Source of the DNA: Cryptomeria japonica
Taxonomy: Eukaryota; Streptophyta; Pinopsida; Cupressales; Cupressaceae
NCBI RefSeq assembly: GCF_030272615.1
Contig: NC_081409.1
Location: forward strand, 469,706,573-469,770,572
Reading direction: 5' to 3'
DNA length: 64,000 bases
In this document: one piece after another, positions 60,475-64,000 of the stretch
Layout: every line of letters starts with the position of its first letter
Numbering within the stretch: position 1 is the first letter of the stretch
Made by a program: the position numbers and the translations under genes
Notes under the pieces: generated by a model
Told to the model about the DNA's origin: nothing
Database searches by the model: none
The model's input: only the letters and a program-made list of their open reading frames with translations

Positions 60475-60740
60475 CTATTCCTGTGGGCACTCTCTCACCA
60501 TGTGCCACATGGCTCCCCAAGTAAAGAAAGCACCATGTGTCTCAATTTGAACACCCTATGGCCTAGAATAGTGATGTCCTCATGTCCTACTAGATCCACT
60601 ATAACCAACCCTAATGGATTGTTGAGTCCAAGCTAGAGGTCTATATGGAACCTATGGTTGCTGATCATGTCTAGGACCCTGTGTCTGCCACTGTTTGGGC
60701 TTAAAGCCCTAATGTCCCTATGGAGGCCTATGCCTCCAAT
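60475..60740 (-). pseudogene. E gag zinc-knuckle region
   Basis: On the minus strand near 60530-60485 the translation FFTWGAMWHMVRECPQE is a zinc knuckle (C-x2-C-G-x3-H-x4-C) in which the first Cys residues and the Gly-His pair are altered. A Gln/Arg-rich linker precedes it. Confidence 0.6.
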
Positions 60741-61519
60741 TTTGCTGAGATTTTTTTTGGGTTGAGAGGGTTTGTAGGACCCCAAATAATGTTTATGATT
60801 GCCCTTCCAATGGGATTTATGAAACCTGAATGGCTGTGGTGCAGGGTTTTGGTTCTAAAACCAATCTCATGTATCATGTGGCTTACCCTAAATCTTCTCT
60901 ATCAATAAATCCTTCTCCATAACAACTAGAAGGCTCCCTAGAGCTTCCATGTGTACGGGTCCTACTATCCTGACATTCAGTCCTCTGATAAAAGGGTTAA
61001 CTAGTAGTTTCTTATCCTTCATGTAATCCACATAAGGTAGTAGCTGAAAGAACTTTCTCTCATATCGTGACACTGTGAGTCCCTTCTACTGAAGGTCATG
61101 AAACTCATCAATATGGCACTGCCTAAAGTGCTCTGACAAGTATCTGTCTCTAAACCTATCCAAGAAGGTATCCCAAGTGAGTGTGTCAATTAGTAAGTCA
61201 CTCTTATATTACACTTGCCTCCACCATGTGGAAGTTGACCCTCTTAGAAGATGGATAACAAACTATGCTTTAAGATTGCACTCATAAGGATGCAATTTGA
61301 ATAACCTCTCTAAGCTCAAAAGCCATGACTCAGCTTCTACCTCATTGGTATATCTTGCAAATGAAAGTGTTTGTAGGCGTAGAAGCTCTCCGATATGATC
61401 TTCTACATCACGGGGTACTCTCTCTACAACCACTAGTGCTATAACTGGTGGTGGCTTCAGTATATGAACTAACTATGGCTCATGCACAACTTGTCCCTTT
61501 ACTATTGGTATTATGGATG
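60741..61519 (-). pseudogene. E gag capsid region, cut by G
   Basis: From the right: PPPVIALVVVERVPRDVEDH, RLQTLSFARYTNEVEAESWL, LSLERLFKLHPYECNLKA, the STWWRQV motif, WDTFLDRFRDRYLSEHFRQC, MSRYERKFFQLLPYVDYMKD and LLVNPFIRGLNVRIVGPVHM. This is the Retrotrans_gag core of plant chromoviruses. G's LTR begins at 61520, so the N-terminus is not in the window. Confidence 0.83.
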
Positions 61520-62554
61520 TGTTGCATTGTTTTTGTCATTGATGTCAACACTTATCCTTCTGGAGATCTTTGGTTATGTTCATCGGCAAGTTCAGTGACT
61601 TATGCACAGTCACTGATATTTGGTTCACCGGCCAGTTATATTGTTCACCGTCATTGAGAATGTCTTGTTATCATCTAGAGATCACTTGGTTATGTCAAAG
61701 ACATGGTTTGGACACTTGGTTTTGGTATTCTGGTTATTGGTCTAATCGGGTTGACATATTTGTTGTTACCAGAAAATTGGTCTAGGTTATGGACCGACAC
61801 ACGTTATCTATTCCAAATCAGCATGACATGTTATGGAGATGATTTAATCATTTGGTATTGTTGTAATTACATTGAGCTGACATGATGCATCGCATCTTGA
61901 CTTAATTTTAATTGATTTTATTGTAATATTCTTAATTAGCTGACCTACACATTTAGTCCTAGGTTTTGGTATATATGTAAGATCTCATTTGTGAGATGAT
62001 GTAATAGGTAGAAGGAAGATAATGGTATATGGTTATGGTAACATGGTATGTGTGAATATTGAAGATAATATGAGTAGACCATAGAGAAGGAGATTATCAG
62101 AGCTTAACTGGTAGTGAATCCAGCATTGGAGATGCTACTTTGAGCAGTACATTATCATTGGATTTAATCATCCAATTGTAGTCAATGTGACTCCTATTTT
62201 GTGACTGAGCAGTGAGCTCTAGGCGGTTGGCCTTTCTGCATGTGCAGACCCCATTTGTACATTCATACTATCCACGGTAGTATCATTTGATTGTGGGTAA
62301 GGTTTCCCACCATGGTTTTTCCCCTTACAGGGTTTCCATGTACAAATCTTTGTCTTATGTGTTGTGGATGTTGTTTATCTTTCTATCTCATGTATTAAGC
62401 TTCACCGATATTGATATTTACTGTTAATCTGTTAACCAACATCAAGTTTGGTTTATTAGTATTATGTATCAAGTTTGATTAAGTTGTATTTGGGTTAAAA
62501 TTAATAGACAACTAATTCACCCCCCCGCTTCTTAGTTACCTCTGGGTCCTAACA
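61520..62554 (+). repeat. G 5' LTR
   Basis: About 1035 bp, from TGTTGCATTG to GGTCCTAACA. A GGTATATATG core promoter lies near 61969. The end carries AATTCACCCCCCCGCTTCTT, the common C-rich U5 motif. Frames within it are not genes. Confidence 0.87.
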
Positions 62555-62556
62555 AT

Positions 62557-62567
62557 TGGTATCAGAG
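62557..62567 (+). promoter_or_regulatory. G primer binding site (initiator tRNA-Met)
   Basis: TGGTATCAGAG, two bases after the LTR end; one base shorter a match than in A, B and C. Confidence 0.85.
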
Positions 62568-62609
62568 TTAACTCCTCTTTTTGCAGAAGTTTAACAACTT
62601 GAGGAGATT

Positions 62610-63420
62610 CTACGACAACTAACTTTTTTAGGAAGGATAGTCTGAAACTTGATGGAACTAACTATGGTATATGGAAGATCAAAATGGAGACACATCTGAG
62701 TTGCATCAGAATAGATATATGGGATGTTACAAAGAATGGCTATGTTGGTCCTACACCGAATCAACCTAATCCACCAACATTGGGTAAGGATCAAGAGAAT
62801 GATTGCAAAGCAAGAGAATAACTTTTGAGCGCCTTGTCAAATCAGCAAATCATGGGATTATTAGACCGATCTACTGATAAAGCTATTTGGGATAAATTGG
62901 AGACATTGAATGAAGGAGATACCATCGTCAAAATTGCAAAATTGGAAATGCTTCTGGGTCAGGTATGAAAATTTGAAAATGGAAGAAGATGAAAGAATTT
63001 TTGCTTTTATGGAAAGGGTTAATGAAATTGTTTTAGGAATACAATGTTGTGGAGGTTCCTTAAGTGAAGATGAGATTGTTTCTAAAATTTTGAGAGCATT
63101 TCCACTGGCATACAAAATGAAAGTAACCGTTATTAATGAGTTGAGAACTATGCCTAATACATCAGTATCTAGAGATACCTTGGTTGGAAAACTTTTAGCA
63201 TTTGAACTTGAGGAATTTGGTCCTGTTACTACAATTAAAATAGATTTAGCCTTCAAAGCATTATCGAAGTACTATTTACAAGGAAAATGTCTAAAGGTCC
63301 TATTGGAAGTAAGTATGAAGGTAAATCACCATTTAAATGTTTTAACTACAATAAAGTTGGTCATATGGCATCTAGATGTCTTGACAAACATGCAAGATTG
63401 AGAGAAGAAGCTAAAAGAAC
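62610..63420 (+). pseudogene. G gag (copia, UBN2 type, frameshifted)
   Basis: The translation starts around SLKLDGTNYGIWKIKMETHL, followed by DIWDVTKNGYVGPTPNQPNP, LLSALSNQQIMGLLDRSTDK and AIWDKLETLNEGDTIVKIAK. After a shift near 62960 it continues with DERIFAFMERVNEIVLGIQC, VSKILRAFPLAYKMKVTVIN and LVGKLLAFELEEFG. A further shift near 63290 leads to the zinc-knuckle frame with CFNYNKVGHMASRC (second Cys lost). Order and motifs are typical of copia gag. Confidence 0.85.
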
Positions 63421-64000
63421 ATACAAGCCTAACCCTGAATATCATAGATACAGATTTAAGAAGAATAGAGACAAATCATGTTACTATGCTAATGAAGGAA
63501 TTACTGATGATTCTAATGAAGAATCAGAAGACAATGGATGGCCTTTTTTTGCAATAATAGAAGATCAACTAGCACCTACTGTTCCACTGGTGGAGCAGGC
63601 CCTGACAGCTAAAATTGAAGAAAAGGATGAATGGATTATAGATTCCAGATGTTCACATCATATGACTGGTGATAAAAGGAAATTCTTATCTTTTTAGGAG
63701 TACAATGGAGGTCTAGTAAGATTTGGAGATGACAAAGCTTGTTTGATCAGAGGAAAAGGCACTATATCTTTTGATGATAAGAACAATACTAACAATGTTT
63801 ATTATGTTGAAGGTTTGAAGCATAATCTTTTGAGTGTTGGTCAATTAGTTGAAAAGGGATTTCAGTTACAGTTCAAGAATGGTAAATGCAAAATCATGAA
63901 TAGAACTGGTTTGGAGATTGCAACGGGTAATCAGGCTAGAGGTAATATCTTTCATTTGAATAACAATGAAAAGACATGCTTGATTGCACATATTGATGAA
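63421..64000 (+). pseudogene. G protease and GAG-pre-integrase region
   Basis: In the same frame as the zinc knuckle: KDEWIIDSRCSHHMTGDKRK, in which the protease DSG is DSR. A TAG follows SF (63695-63697), then LVRFGDDKACLIRGKGTISF, VYYVEGLKHNLLSVGQLVEK and NGKCKIMNRTGLEIATGN toward the pre-integrase domain at the window end. The equivalent region of C (11570-11930) has the Gly intact. Confidence 0.85.

Larger units (their letters stand above)
54216..61519 (-). mobile_element. E: Tekay-like Ty3/gypsy chromovirus, decayed
   Basis: On the minus strand the order is gag (from 61519 downward), zinc knuckle, protease, RT, RNase H, integrase and chromodomain (to about 57040), then a polypurine tract and the 3' LTR (57024 to 54216, cut by D). 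The chromodomain after integrase places it with chromoviruses. The long LTR and YPHLF end fit Tekay/Del. Its 5' part lies beyond G, outside the window. Frames are broken by several shifts, and catalytic residues are mutated in protease, RT and integrase. Confidence 0.85.
61520..64000 (+). mobile_element. G: Ty1/copia retrotransposon, 5' part
   Basis: It has a 5' LTR (61520-62554), an initiator-Met PBS, gag, zinc knuckle, protease and the start of the integrase region, then leaves the window. It interrupts E gag; GGATG (61515-61519) would be the left target duplication, with its partner outside. It is a different family from C by LTR and gag sequence, but shares the U5 end motif and primer. 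Confidence 0.88.

Overview
This window is plant nuclear DNA made almost entirely of nested LTR retrotransposons. I see no intact host gene, rRNA, tRNA gene or CRISPR array. Evidence for a plant: Ty1/copia elements primed by initiator-Met tRNA (TGGTATCAGAGC just inside the 5' LTR), a Ty3/gypsy chromovirus of Tekay type with a C-terminal chromodomain, a second gypsy element with a duplicated RNase H, 5-bp target-site duplications (TSDs), TATA boxes in LTRs and low GC. The very long LTRs (one about 4.2 kb) and deep nesting suggest a large-genome seed plant, possibly a gymnosperm. The species is not determinable from the sequence.

Element names are mine. E (minus strand, 54216-61519) is a decayed Tekay-like gypsy element. 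G (plus, 61520-64000, runs off the window) is a copia element inserted in E's gag. D (plus, 28646-54215) is a gypsy element inserted in E's 3' LTR; it has gag, protease, an RNase H-like domain, RT, RNase H, integrase and a very long extra ORF after pol. D is interrupted by C (copia) in its 5' LTR, by B2 in gag (29733-37095, TSD CCAAC) and by F, a 4.2-kb probable solo LTR, in RT (40537-44780, TSD CAACA). C (10325-28645) has its integrase split by a 4.2-kb E-type solo LTR (12440-24701, TSD CAATC). That solo LTR is split by A2 (13346-21423, minus, TSD GTTAG). E > D > C > solo LTR > A2 is therefore a five-level nest. On the left, A1 (1-3309) and B1 (3333-10324) are further copies of families A and B.

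The most interesting content is families A and B. They are complete-looking LTR elements of about 7.4-8.1 kb with PBS, PPT and TSDs but no protease, integrase or reverse transcriptase. They carry two long ORFs instead. ORF1 (430-450 aa) is a coiled coil followed by four or five CCHC zinc knuckles. ORF2 (about 1040-1120 aa) is a large protein I do not recognise. ORF2 is homologous between the two families, and in A2 it stays in one reading frame over 3.35 kb with nonsense codons only. LTR ends, PBS, duplicated polypurine tracts and part of the LTR body are shared with copia element C, a plausible source of enzymes in trans. D also has a large extra ORF of about 1230 codons with a similar layout.

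B1 and B2 have the same 23-bp left flank and the same TSD, and their 5' LTRs share variants with each other that their 3' LTRs lack. They look like tandem-duplicated copies of one insertion, joined through a chimeric B/C LTR at 9581-10451. Nearly all coding regions are interrupted by stops or frameshifts, so the elements visible here are probably inactive.
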